A stretch of DNA of 64,000 nt, taken from contig NZ_HF571038.1 in NCBI RefSeq assembly GCF_001046875.1, forward strand, positions 816,214-880,213. Reading direction: 5' to 3'. Source of the DNA: Nostocoides jenkinsii Ben 74 (GTDB taxonomy: Bacteria; Actinomycetota; Actinomycetes; Actinomycetales; Dermatophilaceae). This document shows, piece by piece, positions 1 through 8,375 of this stretch. Position 1 is the first letter of the stretch; every line of letters begins with the position of its first letter. Below the pieces are notes generated by a model. That model searched no databases. It saw only the letters and a program-made list of their open reading frames with translations, and was not told the origin of the DNA. Both the position numbers and the translations under genes were made by a program.

Positions 1-75
1 AGCACGTCTTGCAAGACGTGCTCAAGTTCGTAAGACGTGCTCAAGTTCGGGAGGCGTGCTCAAGTTCGGGAGGCG
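1..75. repeat. Mirrored short-repeat array A (cut by window start)
   Basis: A perfect 10-bp inverted repeat (1-10 against 13-22) is followed by three direct copies of an acgtgctcaagttcg unit beginning near 15, 34 and 54, so 19-20 bp apart. Only the right-hand arm is inside the window; the single inverted unit at 1-10 suggests the mirrored arm lies just outside. The architecture matches arrays B (1004-1162) and C (41981-42070), although the unit sequences differ. No protein is visible here. The function is unknown. Confidence 0.75.
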
Positions 76-131
76 GGGCCACTTCCGTTGTGTATGTCTA
101 GGTCCTCTCCCAAAGGTGCGCTGAGCCCGGC

Positions 132-137
132 TACCCT
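132..137 (+). promoter_or_regulatory. -10 element, probable leaderless promoter of the PNP gene
   Basis: TACCCT fits the actinobacterial TANNNT -10 pattern. It ends six bases before the GTG at 144, and no Shine-Dalgarno sequence precedes that GTG. Transcription would begin at or next to the start codon, giving a leaderless mRNA. No good -35 box is obvious. Confidence 0.5.
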
Positions 138-143
138 ACGCGG

Positions 144-983
144 GTGACCGACACCGTTGCCGTGAACCCGCTAGATGCCGAAGGCGCCAATCCCTTCGAT
201 GTAGCCGCCGATGCCGCGGCGGTGATCGCCGAGCGGACGGGGGCTGCCAGTCATCACGTCGCACTCGTCCTGGGCTCGGGTTGGGGTGAGACCGCCAACC
301 TCATCGGCGAGACCTTGGCGACGATCGACAACACGGACGTGCCGGGCTTCGCCAAGGCCGCCGTCGTCGGCCACTCCGGCACGATGCGGTCCATCGCGAT
401 TGGCGACACCGGCCGGCGAGCCCTCGTCTTCGGTACGCGTACCCACTTCTACGAGGGCCGTGGGGTCCGCGCCGTCGTCCACGCGGTCCGCACCGCCGCC
501 GCCGCCGGCTGCCGCACGATCGTGTTGACCAATGGCTGTGGCGGCGTGCGTCCGGAGTGGACGCCGGGCACGCCAGTCCTGATCAGCGACCACCTCAACC
601 TCACCGCGGCGTCACCGCTTGAGGGCGCCACCTTTGTTGATCTGACCGACCTCTACTCCCCCCGCCTGCGCGCGCTGGCAAAGGAGGTTGACCCAACGCT
701 GGACGAAGGGGTGTATGTGCAGTTCCGCGGCCCCCAGTACGAGACCCCGGCCGAAGTCCGCATGGCTGGCATCCTCGGCGGCGACTTGGTCGGCATGTCC
801 ACCACCCTCGAAGCCATCGCCGCGCGGCAGGCCGGCCTCGAAATCCTCGGCATCTCCCTGGTCACCAACCCCGCCGCCGGCATCTCCGCGACCCCGCTCT
901 CCCACGCCGAGGTTGTCGAGGCCGGCCAAGCCGCCGCCGCCCGCTGCGGCCGACTCCTCGCCGAGATCGTCGGCCGGATCTAG
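144..983 (+). CDS. punA: Purine nucleoside phosphorylase (trimeric type)
   Basis: This cytoplasmic enzyme splits purine (deoxy)nucleosides with phosphate into free base and (deoxy)ribose-1-phosphate. At 279 residues it has the usual length of the trimeric PNP/MTAP family. Visible marks are the glycine-rich phosphate loop VLGSGWGE near residues 42-49, the FGTRTHFYEG stretch near 95, the NGCGGV segment near 131 and the base-binding region GMSTTLEAIAARQAG followed by VTNPAAGIS. The GTG start is chosen because a -10 element lies just upstream (leaderless). It opens a nucleoside salvage region with the mutase at 1728, as in the deoD-pmmB pair of mycobacteria. Confidence 0.93.
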   Translation: MTDTVAVNPLDAEGANPFDVAADAAAVIAERTGAASHHVALVLGSGWGETANLIGETLATIDNTDVPGFAKAAVVGHSGTMRSIAIGDTGRRALVFGTRTHFYEGRGVRAVVHAVRTAAAAGCRTIVLTNGCGGVRPEWTPGTPVLISDHLNLTAASPLEGATFVDLTDLYSPRLRALAKEVDPTLDEGVYVQFRGPQYETPAEVRMAGILGGDLVGMSTTLEAIAARQAGLEILGISLVTNPAAGISATPLSHAEVVEAGQAAAARCGRLLAEIVGRI

Positions 984-1003
984 CCAGCGAAGCTGGCATA
1001 CAC

Positions 1004-1162
1004 GTGAGGCTTTCGTGCTCCGGTGAGGCTTTCCCGTCGGTTGGTGAGGCTTTCCTGACGCGGTGAGGTGTTATAGCGCCTCACCGCGTCAAGAAAGCCT
1101 CACCAAGGGCCAACAAAGCCTCACGCGGGCGGAAAGGCCTCACCCGCGCACGAAAGCCTCAC
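1004..1162. repeat. Mirrored short-repeat array B
   Basis: Three copies of GTGAGGCTTTC start at about 1004, 1023 and 1044. They are followed by four copies of the reverse complement (near 1093, 1114, 1132 and 1152, some with one change), all spaced about 19-21 bp. The centre is a perfect 12-bp stem (1056-1067 against 1080-1091). The array lies between two convergent genes, so its transcript from either side could fold into a long interrupted hairpin. It may act as a bidirectional terminator, but array C lies between divergent genes, which argues against a terminator-only role. Confidence 0.8.
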
Positions 1163-1194
1163 GGCCCGGGGCGGAGCACCGCTGGGAGTGGGGG

Positions 1195-1608
1195 TCACTG
1201 TCCATACGTGGCACGGAGGTCTCGAAAGAACACCTCGTTGAGGCGGCGTCGATAGTGGCCCACGGCTGACGGGTCGTCCACGGCAACCGGAGATTCGAGC
1301 CGGAACCGGAGCGCCGTCTCGGCGCCCCGCGCCGCCACCTCGATCAGCACGACCAAGTCCGGCCGGGCCGGCCACAGCGATGTCCAGACGATCTCCCCCA
1401 CTCCCGCATCCCCGAGCGCCGCCTCACCAAGCCCCGCTTCACCAAGCCCCGGCTCGCGCATCGAAATCACCTGCGGCGCAATCTCATCCGGCAACAAGTG
1501 CAGCCACGACCGCACCCCGGTCGAGCGCGGTGCCACCAGGTCCGCCCACACAACAGTCAGCGGCGGCGGCAGGCGCCGGGTGCGATCGGCCAGGACGAAC
1601 GGGTGCAC
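1195..1608 (-). CDS. Conserved hypothetical protein with a short internal repeat
   Basis: 137 residues, GTG start, divergent from the mutase gene at 1728 and convergent with the PNP gene. I do not recognise the family with confidence. The alternation of strands and helices and the ending (LNEVFFRDLRATYGQ) would suit a small SRPBCC-like fold, but that is a guess. Residues about 53-69 are a glycine/glutamate repeat (GEAGLGEAALGDAGVGE) encoded by near-identical 15-bp units at about 1425-1460. These resemble the gcctcacc core of the neighbouring array B, so repeat DNA may have expanded into the coding region. Confidence 0.6.
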   Translation of the reverse strand: MHPFVLADRTRRLPPPLTVVWADLVAPRSTGVRSWLHLLPDEIAPQVISMREPGLGEAGLGEAALGDAGVGEIVWTSLWPARPDLVVLIEVAARGAETALRFRLESPVAVDDPSAVGHYRRRLNEVFFRDLRATYGQ

Positions 1609-1727
1609 CCCACGATCGTGGCGAACCCCGGGCGTCGGCGCCAGTGGCTATCGTCGCCCAAAGATCAGCCTCCCGTCGCACCGCCCACGCCCCACCCGAA
1701 CTGCCGCAACCACCCCAAGGAGTCCGT

Positions 1728-3398
1728 ATGCCGCTCGCTCCCGACGATCTCATCGCCGCCGCTCGCCTGTGGTCCAGCGATGACCCGGACCCGACAACCG
1801 CGGCCGAGTTGCCCGAGGTCATCAGCGCCGCGGAGGCCGGCGACCAGGATGCCCTCGCCGACCTGGCCGACCGGTTCGCGGGGATGCTGGAGTTCGGGAC
1901 GGCGGGGCTGCGGGGTGCGCTCGGCGCCGGGCCCAATCGGATGAACCGCGCGGTCGTGATCCGGGCGGCGGCGGGCCTCACGGCATACCTAAAAACCCAG
2001 AAACCGGACCCCTTCGTCGTGATCGGGTTCGACGCTCGCTTCAACTCCGATGTCTTCGCCCGCGACACCGCGGCCGTCGTCGTCGGCGCCGGCGGCACGG
2101 CCGCGATCCTCCCCCGACCGCTGCCGACGCCCGTCCTCGCCTATGCGATCCGATTCCTCGGCGCGGACGCCGGTGTCATGGTCACCGCCAGCCACAACCC
2201 GCCGCAAGACAACGGCTACAAGGTCTATGTCGGCGACGGCTCCCAGATCGTCCCGCCAATCGACGGCCTGATCGCCGCCGAGATCGCCAAGGTCACGGCG
2301 GTCGCCGACGTGCCCCGAGTCAACGACGGCTGGGAGACCCTCAACGACGACGTCCTCGACGCCTACGTCGCCGACGCCGCCACCGTCGTCTCTGCGGACG
2401 CCCCTCGCGATGTCGTCATCGTGCACACCGCCATGCACGGCGTCGGCACCGAGACGATCCGCAAGGCTTTCGCAGCCGCTGGCTTCGCCGAGCCAATTTC
2501 TGTTGCGGCACAAGCCGAACCGGATCCGCTCTTCCCCACCGTGAGCTTCCCCAATCCCGAGGAACCGGGGGCGATGGACTTGGCCCTCGACCTCGCCGAG
2601 CAGACCGGCCCCGACCTCGTCATCGCCAACGACCCCGACACCGACCGCTGCGCCGCCGCCATCGCCGGCCCCGGCGGCTGGCGGATGCTGCGCGGGGACG
2701 AGGTGGGCGCCCTCCTCGGGGCTCACGTCCTGACCAAGGGCGTCGCCCCCGGACGTCCGTTTGCCAACTCGATCGTCAGCTCGCGCCTGCTCGGGGCCAT
2801 GGCGACGGCCGCCGGCGTCCCCCACGAGGAGACGCTCACCGGCTTCAAGTGGATCGGCCGCGTCCCGAACCTCGCGTTCGGCTACGAGGAGGCCCTCGGC
2901 TACTGCGTCGACTCCGATCACGTCCGCGACAAGGACGGCGTTTCCGCCGCCCTGATGTTGACCGAACTCGCCGCGACCCGCAAAGCCGCCGGCTCCGATC
3001 TGCAGGCTGTCCTGGACGAACTCGCTATTCAGCACGGGGTCTACGCCACGGACTCCTTCTCCATCCGCGTCAGCGACCTCTCCCTCATCGGCGAGATCAT
3101 GGCCAAGCTGCGCGGCACCCCATTGACCCAAGTCGGGGGCAGCAGCGTCGCCCGCACCGACGACCTCGCCCGCGGCGACGGGGGCCTGCCGCCGACCGAG
3201 GGCCTGCGCTATTACCTCGACGATGCCTCGCGCATCATCGTTCGCCCATCCGGCACCGAGCCCAAGCTCAAGATCTATTTGGAGGTCATCGAGCCGGTCG
3301 CCGATGCCGTCGACCTCGGCCCCACGCGACGCCGCGCCGCCGACCGCCTGACCACCATTCGGACGGCCATGGAAGCAGCCACAAAACTCGACAACTAA
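1728..3398 (+). CDS. pmmB: Phospho-sugar mutase (phosphomannomutase/phosphopentomutase-like, PmmB type)
   Basis: A 556-residue alpha-D-phosphohexomutase superfamily protein. The phosphoserine loop VTASHNPPQDNG is near residue 150, the metal loop NDPDTDRCA near 302, the sugar loop GYEEALGYC near 385 and the phosphate-binding RPSGTEPKLKIY near 505. AAGGAG lies 6 bases before the ATG at 1728, so the longer upstream reading frame (from 1380) is not the gene. Family members interconvert sugar 1- and 6- or 5-phosphates. Beside PNP, a phosphopentomutase role (ribose-1-P to ribose-5-P) is attractive, but the sequence alone cannot separate it from glucose or mannose mutase activity. Confidence 0.9.
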   Translation: MPLAPDDLIAAARLWSSDDPDPTTAAELPEVISAAEAGDQDALADLADRFAGMLEFGTAGLRGALGAGPNRMNRAVVIRAAAGLTAYLKTQKPDPFVVIGFDARFNSDVFARDTAAVVVGAGGTAAILPRPLPTPVLAYAIRFLGADAGVMVTASHNPPQDNGYKVYVGDGSQIVPPIDGLIAAEIAKVTAVADVPRVNDGWETLNDDVLDAYVADAATVVSADAPRDVVIVHTAMHGVGTETIRKAFAAAGFAEPISVAAQAEPDPLFPTVSFPNPEEPGAMDLALDLAEQTGPDLVIANDPDTDRCAAAIAGPGGWRMLRGDEVGALLGAHVLTKGVAPGRPFANSIVSSRLLGAMATAAGVPHEETLTGFKWIGRVPNLAFGYEEALGYCVDSDHVRDKDGVSAALMLTELAATRKAAGSDLQAVLDELAIQHGVYATDSFSIRVSDLSLIGEIMAKLRGTPLTQVGGSSVARTDDLARGDGGLPPTEGLRYYLDDASRIIVRPSGTEPKLKIYLEVIEPVADAVDLGPTRRRAADRLTTIRTAMEAATKLDN

Positions 3399-3493
3399 GG
3401 CTCGACATACTCGGTATAGCTGTGCTTGGATCACCGCGGGGGCCACTCCCCTGCGCTGCCGGACCGACAGCGCGGCTCGACAAAGGAGTTGGA

Positions 3494-5650
3494 ATGAGGA
3501 TCCGCACAGGGCTTGTTTCAGGGATGGGGGTCGTGACCGCCGCGGGGCTGCTGGCCGCGGCCGCCGGCGCCACCCCGCCGGGCACCGACCAGGGCCGCCC
3601 GTCCGCGGCCAGCCGCGCGCTCAAGACGTCGCTGACGCCGGCCAGCCGGATCGCGGTGCTGCTCAACGGCGACCGCGTTCAGGTCGGCTCGACGGCCACG
3701 GGGGCACCGACGTTGACCTTCCTCGGCGCCCCTCGCGAGAAGATTCAGGCAGTGCGTGCCGGCTCCGCGATGTATGTCATCCCCAAGAGCCTCACCGCCG
3801 TGGTCGGCTCGACCTGGGATCTCGCGCTCTTCGACGTCACCGCCGCCCGCCCGGGCGGGCGCACCGCCGTCACCATCACGTATGCCGCGGACTCGGCTCC
3901 CACGGCCGTCCCCGGGGTGGAGGTGGCGAGCCGGAGCGGGCGCACGGCATACGGCTATGTCACCACCGCGAGCAGCCGCGCCCTCGGGGCGGCACTGGCG
4001 ACCACGGACGCCGAGTCGCTCTTCGCCGGCGTGCGGTCCATCGTCCCGACGGGCAAGGCCGCACCGCGCACCGACTCCCGCTGGCCGATGCACACCCTCG
4101 AGGTCCGCGCGGTGGGCTTCGACGGCAAGCCAGCGGGGCGGCACCTGATCTTCGTGGTCAACACGACCGACCCCGGCAAGGGGCTGAGCGCCGTCTTCAC
4201 CAACTACAAGGGCGTAGGGAAGGTCAGTGTCGCGGAGGGGACTTATCAACTGATCGACTCCGGCTTCGCGACCCGCAAGGGCGTCGAAACCGGCTATCTG
4301 GTTCCCGGCCCGGAGTTCATCGTCTCCGGCCCGCGCAGCGCCACCGTCGACCTGCGCACCGCCACCTCCCCGGTCGTTAGCTCGAACCCCTGGGGTGAGG
4401 CGGCCTTTGCCATGACCGCGCTGGACCGGACGATCTCGTCCGACTCGATCACCAACAACGTCAGATCGCTCCTCTTCGCCGCGGGCGACACCCCGATCTT
4501 GGCCGCGCCGACCGTGGGCCCGCTGCATGGGGAGCAGAGCATCATCCGCTACGACAACTGGCAGACCAGCGAAGGGGTGGCCAAGCGCTACGACCTCTAC
4601 GGCAAGGCCAGCGGTCGCATCGGCTCTCGCGTGAAGTTCTCCTTCACCAATGCCAACACCATGGCGATCAACTCCTCGTTCTATGGCCCGAGCGACCTCT
4701 CCACGTCGCTCTTCAGGGTGACGCTGACAGATGCGTCCGGCGGCGTCGGCGCGAGTATGCCGGCGCCTGGCCCGCTGCTCGAACGCCGGGTGAGCGCCGT
4801 CCCGGGCACTTACCAGGAGGGGGAGTTCATCCAGTCGCTGGACCTGGAGACCTTCGCTCCCGCCGGCTGGTTCCGCAGTTTCCCGAAGCCCGCCAAGGCC
4901 GGCGGAACGCTCAATGAGAGCTGGGGCAAGGCGCCGCTGCACCTGCGCTTCCTGCGTCCCGACCTCTCCTCGCAGGATCTCCCGTGCGGCGCCTGCGTCG
5001 CGGGCGCCATCCTCAACGTCATCACCGTGCCCATGTCCGACAACGACCCGATGCACATCGGCAATCTCGACCCGGTCGGGATGGAGATGCGCGGCTCCTA
5101 CGTCCTCAAGGCCGACACCAAGGTCATCGCCAGCGGCAATGGCTATAGCTACAACCCGGCCGAGTTGCCCCTCGGCACCAAGGTCGTCAGCGGCACCCAG
5201 ACGGGCGTGCGCGATGGCGGCATCTTCGCCCTGGCCACCTCGCTCACCACCCAGTTCGCGACACCGCTCGCGGCGGCCTTCCCGGCCCCGGCGAGCGAGA
5301 ATTGCGACTTGGGCGATGCCTGCAAGGTCGTGCCCTTCCTCTCGGCCACCTATTCGGCCAAGGTCGACCCGACCAACCGCCTCAGCAAGGGCAAGCAGAG
5401 CATCGGCATCACGGTCCAGCAGGTCGGCCGGGCCACCCCCAAGGGCGTCACCAGCGTCAAGGCCTGGATCAGCTACAACGGCACCACCTGGGTCGCGGCC
5501 CCGGTCACCGGCAGTGCCGGGACGTATGCCGCGTCCGTCACCGTCCCCTCCTCCGCCGGACGGTCCGCGTCGCTGAAGATCGCCGTCACCGACCAGGCGG
5601 GATCCACCCTGACCGAAACCATTCGCGGCGCCTTCCTGCTGCCCCGCTGA
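3494..5650 (+). CDS. Secreted protein with subtilase-like accessory domains but no protease domain
   Basis: 718 residues; ATG preceded by AAAGGAG at 3482-3488. A Sec signal peptide (MRIRTGL, hydrophobic to AAAAGATPPG) ends near residue 28. The next part (residues about 50-140: VLLNGDRVQVG, then MYVIPKSL, then DLALFDVT) resembles the N-terminal region of secreted actinobacterial S8 peptidases of the TLLTGDRV type. The middle resembles the beta-rich regions that follow their catalytic domain. No Asp-His-Ser catalytic motifs are present, so the protease itself seems missing. The C-terminus (about 620-718) looks Ig-like (VKAWISYNGTTWVAAPV). It lies 22 bp before the S53 peptidase gene, so a joint extracellular role is likely. 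Confidence 0.7.
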   Translation: MRIRTGLVSGMGVVTAAGLLAAAAGATPPGTDQGRPSAASRALKTSLTPASRIAVLLNGDRVQVGSTATGAPTLTFLGAPREKIQAVRAGSAMYVIPKSLTAVVGSTWDLALFDVTAARPGGRTAVTITYAADSAPTAVPGVEVASRSGRTAYGYVTTASSRALGAALATTDAESLFAGVRSIVPTGKAAPRTDSRWPMHTLEVRAVGFDGKPAGRHLIFVVNTTDPGKGLSAVFTNYKGVGKVSVAEGTYQLIDSGFATRKGVETGYLVPGPEFIVSGPRSATVDLRTATSPVVSSNPWGEAAFAMTALDRTISSDSITNNVRSLLFAAGDTPILAAPTVGPLHGEQSIIRYDNWQTSEGVAKRYDLYGKASGRIGSRVKFSFTNANTMAINSSFYGPSDLSTSLFRVTLTDASGGVGASMPAPGPLLERRVSAVPGTYQEGEFIQSLDLETFAPAGWFRSFPKPAKAGGTLNESWGKAPLHLRFLRPDLSSQDLPCGACVAGAILNVITVPMSDNDPMHIGNLDPVGMEMRGSYVLKADTKVIASGNGYSYNPAELPLGTKVVSGTQTGVRDGGIFALATSLTTQFATPLAAAFPAPASENCDLGDACKVVPFLSATYSAKVDPTNRLSKGKQSIGITVQQVGRATPKGVTSVKAWISYNGTTWVAAPVTGSAGTYAASVTVPSSAGRSASLKIAVTDQAGSTLTETIRGAFLLPR

Positions 5651-5672
5651 CGACAAGAAGGAGCCAACAATC

Positions 5673-6875
5673 ATGCGTTCATTCACCGTCCGGGCGGCCG
5701 TCGTGGCCGCCGCTGCTGCCGCGGTCGTCGGCGGGGGTCTCTTGCCCGCCATGGCCTCGGCCTCCGCCTCCGCCGACGCCGGTCGACACTCCGCCACCAC
5801 GGCCCGCCCTCTGCAGTCCTGTGCCGCCGACCGGCGACAGGGTTACGCCCACTGCATGAGCCGGTTCGTCAACCCGGGCACGGGTGGCCGGGCACCGGCC
5901 GGCTACCTGAGAAAGGACCTGGCCAAGGCCTACAACATCCCCAAGGCCGGCTCGACCGGAACCGTGGCGGTCATCATCGCCTTTGATGTGCCCAATGCCG
6001 AAAAGGACCTCGCGGTCTATCGCAAGGTCAACGGCCTGCCGCCGTGCACCACCGCCAACGGCTGCTTCACGAAGGTGAATCAGCGCGGTCAGAAGGGCAA
6101 CTATCCGGCGGCCGACGGCGGCTGGGCCTTGGAGGGGTCGATGGACCTCGACATGGTCTCCGCCGGCTGTCCCACCTGCAAGATCTTGCTGGTCGAGGCC
6201 GACGACAACCACGACAACAACCTCGCCGCCGCCACCCGGACCGCGCGCAAACTCGGCGCGACCGTCACCTCGCACAGCTACGGCGGGACGGAGTATGGCG
6301 GTATGTGGGCCAACCAGGATGCCTACGAGGCACCCGGCGCCATCGCCGTGGCGTCCAGCGGTGACTGGGGATTCACCGCCCCGCAGGCACCGTCGGTCTT
6401 CCGCACGGTCCTCGCGGTCGGAGGGACAACGCTCAACCGAGCCAGCAACGCCCGCGGCTTCGATGAAGACGTCTGGTTTGGCGCGGGGAGCGGCTGCTCG
6501 GCATACGTCCCGAAGAGTTGGGTGCAGAAGGACAAGCACTGCGCGATGCGCACGGTCGCGGACGTGTCTGCCGTGGCCGACCCCGACACGGGCGTCGCGA
6601 TCTACGACACCTACGAGAACCCGTTCGGCATCCCGCCGGGCTGGATCATCGGTGGCGGCACGAGCGCATCGGCCCCGCTGGTCGCGGGCATGATCGGCAA
6701 CGCCGGCAATGGCGCGACCTATAGCAACTCCGTTCCCTATCGCAAGCCCGGCGCGTTCTATGACGTCGTCGGTGGCAGCAACGGCTCCTGCGGCGAGGAC
6801 TACCTCTGCACGGGAGTCAAGGGCTACGACGCCCCCACCGGCGTCGGCTCCCCCCGGGGCCTCGCCGGCCTCTGA
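5673..6875 (+). CDS. Secreted S53 (sedolisin family) serine-carboxyl peptidase
   Basis: 400 residues with a signal peptide (MRSFTVRAAVVAAAAAAVVGGG to about residue 33) and a good ribosome site (AAGGAG, 7 bases before ATG). The sedolisin triad can be read: Glu and Asp in WALEGSMDLDM near residues 150-158, the oxyanion Asp in ASSGDWGF near 228, and the Ser in GGGTSASAPLVAG near 328. It appears to lack the large activation prodomain of classical sedolisins, since only about 35 residues separate the signal peptide from the mature-like start. Six or more cysteines suggest disulfides. It is probably co-transcribed with the 3494-5650 gene. Confidence 0.9.
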   Translation: MRSFTVRAAVVAAAAAAVVGGGLLPAMASASASADAGRHSATTARPLQSCAADRRQGYAHCMSRFVNPGTGGRAPAGYLRKDLAKAYNIPKAGSTGTVAVIIAFDVPNAEKDLAVYRKVNGLPPCTTANGCFTKVNQRGQKGNYPAADGGWALEGSMDLDMVSAGCPTCKILLVEADDNHDNNLAAATRTARKLGATVTSHSYGGTEYGGMWANQDAYEAPGAIAVASSGDWGFTAPQAPSVFRTVLAVGGTTLNRASNARGFDEDVWFGAGSGCSAYVPKSWVQKDKHCAMRTVADVSAVADPDTGVAIYDTYENPFGIPPGWIIGGGTSASAPLVAGMIGNAGNGATYSNSVPYRKPGAFYDVVGGSNGSCGEDYLCTGVKGYDAPTGVGSPRGLAGL

Positions 6876-6907
6876 GCCGACCAACCCACTCGCACTCACC
6901 TGAACAC

Positions 6908-6943
6908 GCCGCGCCCGTTCCCTCGTATGGGGAGCGGGCGCGG
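6908..6943 (+). terminator. Hairpin terminator after the S53 peptidase gene
   Basis: A 15-bp stem with one mismatch (6908-6922 with 6929-6943) and a 6-base loop starts 32 bases after the peptidase stop codon. It is followed by a weak T-containing run. Confidence 0.75.
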
Positions 6944-6983
6944 CCCTGTTGTTAGCTGCGGTTTTCCCGCCCAATCCCAGTAC

Positions 6984-7034
6984 CCGGCGCTTTGGGAGGG
7001 TTTCCCACAGCTGGTTTCCCTCCCGAAGCGCCGG
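6984..7034. terminator. Large 17-bp hairpin between convergent genes
   Basis: 6984-7000 pairs with 7018-7034 (one G-T pair) around a 17-base loop. It lies between the S53 peptidase and the solute-binding protein genes, which converge, so it can serve either strand. Confidence 0.65.
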
Positions 7035-7065
7035 AAAGCCACCCAAACCTCTTGGGTGGCTTTCC
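7033..7065 (-). terminator. Perfect 14-bp hairpin terminator for the solute-binding protein operon
   Basis: GGAAAGCCACCCAA at 7033-7046 is perfectly complementary to 7052-7065 around a 5-base loop. It starts 11 bases beyond the stop of the lipoprotein gene on the minus strand. Confidence 0.8.
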
Positions 7066-7076
7066 GTTGGGGTTAG

Positions 7077-8375
7077 TCAGTGCCCGGCGGGGCGATAGGA
7101 GTTGACGGCCTCGCTCAGCTTCTTGGCGAAGACACTCGTATCTCGGGTGCGCACGAACGCGCTCACGCCATCGAAGAAGCCTTGCGTGAACGCCGGATCC
7201 ATCGCCTCACCGTGCGTGATCGAGCGCAGCACCGGGCCCTTCCACAGCGCCTCGGACGCCGACTGCTGATAGGGCGACAAGCTCGCGACGTCGACATTCT
7301 TCAATACCGGCACCGAGCCCTTGATCTTGTTGAATTCCAGGTTCGCTGCCGGGTCGGCCAAGGTCGCCAGGAACCCGAGCGCATTCTTCGCATTAGGCGC
7401 ACTCGTCGCCGCGACGAAGACGTCGACGACGGCGAGATAGCCATCGCTCGTCCCCGGGAACGCCACCTCCCCGACGCTCGATTCGGTAGCACCGTCCTTG
7501 ACGAGTTCGCCATACGCCGAGTCGTTCATCGTCAGGAACGCGCATCCCCCGGAGGCGAGCTTGGCAACCGCCTGGTCCCACGACTGCTCGTCGGCATCGG
7601 CATCGGCATACGCCAACAGGGTGTCGAGCGTGCCGAGCGCATCGGTCACCGCCTTGCTCCCCCAGTCGAACTTGTCGTCGGTGAGCTTCTGCCAGCCGTC
7701 AGCGCCGACCTGTGCCAGTAGCACGTTCTCAAACAACTCGACCGTTGTGAACGCGTCCCTGCCGCCCAAGCACAACGCCGTGCCCCCGGACACCTTGACC
7801 TTCTCCAGATCAGCCACGAACTCCGCCGGCGTGTAATCCCCCGTCGGCGCAGCCACCCCCGCCTCGTCCAGCGCGGCCGCGTTGAAGAAGAGAACATTTG
7901 AGCGGTGCGCGCCCGTCGGCATCGCGTATTGCTTCCCATCGACGGTCACCGCGTCCAGAATCGCGGGGTTCATCGCCTCCTTGACACCGTTCCCGAACGC
8001 CGAACTCGCGTCGCGCACTTGCTTCGATCGGACGTATGCCGCGGTGGCCGCCCCGTCGAACGTCTGCCACACGTCGGGCGGATTCCCCGCGAGGAGCCGC
8101 TTGGCCAAGTCGACCCGCGCCTGGCTCCCGGCGCCACCCGCGACGGCGGCATTGGAGATGCTCACCCCGGAGTTGGCCGCGACATAGGCGTCGGTGAACA
8201 CCTTGAAGGCGGGCGCCTCGGACGCCGAAGTCCACCACGACATCACTTCGAGGTTGCTCGTGGCCTTATCGGCGCTGGTCTCGGTCGGCCCACCGCACCC
8301 AGCGAGGATGACGGCGCCGCTGACCGCGGCGGCGACTGCAAATTGAATTCGCTTGCGGGACATGGCGATCCTCAC
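7077..8375 (-). CDS. Extracellular sugar-binding lipoprotein (ABC-type, family 1), no ABC partner nearby
   Basis: 432 residues. The signal peptide ends in the lipobox LAGC, with Cys27 as the expected lipidation site. Typical cluster-D sugar-binding features follow, such as NPPDVWQTFDG near residue 97 and an early VMSWWTS strand. The GTG start at 8375 overlaps the stop of the permease gene by 4 bases (GTGA), indicating translational coupling; MSRKR is an alternative start. Usually such proteins serve an ABC importer, but here the only partner is a proton-symporter type permease, and no ATPase or ABC permease is adjacent. It may use an ABC system encoded elsewhere. Confidence 0.88.
   Translation of the reverse strand: MRIAMSRKRIQFAVAAAVSGAVILAGCGGPTETSADKATSNLEVMSWWTSASEAPAFKVFTDAYVAANSGVSISNAAVAGGAGSQARVDLAKRLLAGNPPDVWQTFDGAATAAYVRSKQVRDASSAFGNGVKEAMNPAILDAVTVDGKQYAMPTGAHRSNVLFFNAAALDEAGVAAPTGDYTPAEFVADLEKVKVSGGTALCLGGRDAFTTVELFENVLLAQVGADGWQKLTDDKFDWGSKAVTDALGTLDTLLAYADADADEQSWDQAVAKLASGGCAFLTMNDSAYGELVKDGATESSVGEVAFPGTSDGYLAVVDVFVAATSAPNAKNALGFLATLADPAANLEFNKIKGSVPVLKNVDVASLSPYQQSASEALWKGPVLRSITHGEAMDPAFTQGFFDGVSAFVRTRDTSVFAKKLSEAVNSYRPAGH

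Noticed and set aside
1004-1162. CRISPR array
   Set aside because: Units are about 11 bp with about 9-bp gaps and reverse orientation halfway; CRISPR repeats are longer, unidirectional and have 30-40-bp spacers. No cas genes are present.
1380-1727. Upstream extension of the mutase reading frame
   Set aside because: The 116 extra residues are Pro/Ser/Ala low complexity and antisense to the 1195-1608 gene, while AAGGAG before ATG 1728 marks the true start.
1989-3446. Long minus-strand open frame opposite the phospho-sugar mutase
   Set aside because: It is a high-GC antisense shadow: composition is Gly/Asp/Val/Arg-rich with no domain, no ribosome site, and the plus-strand mutase is unambiguous. 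The same holds for long frames at 3518-5800, 10115-12304 and 15801-17264.
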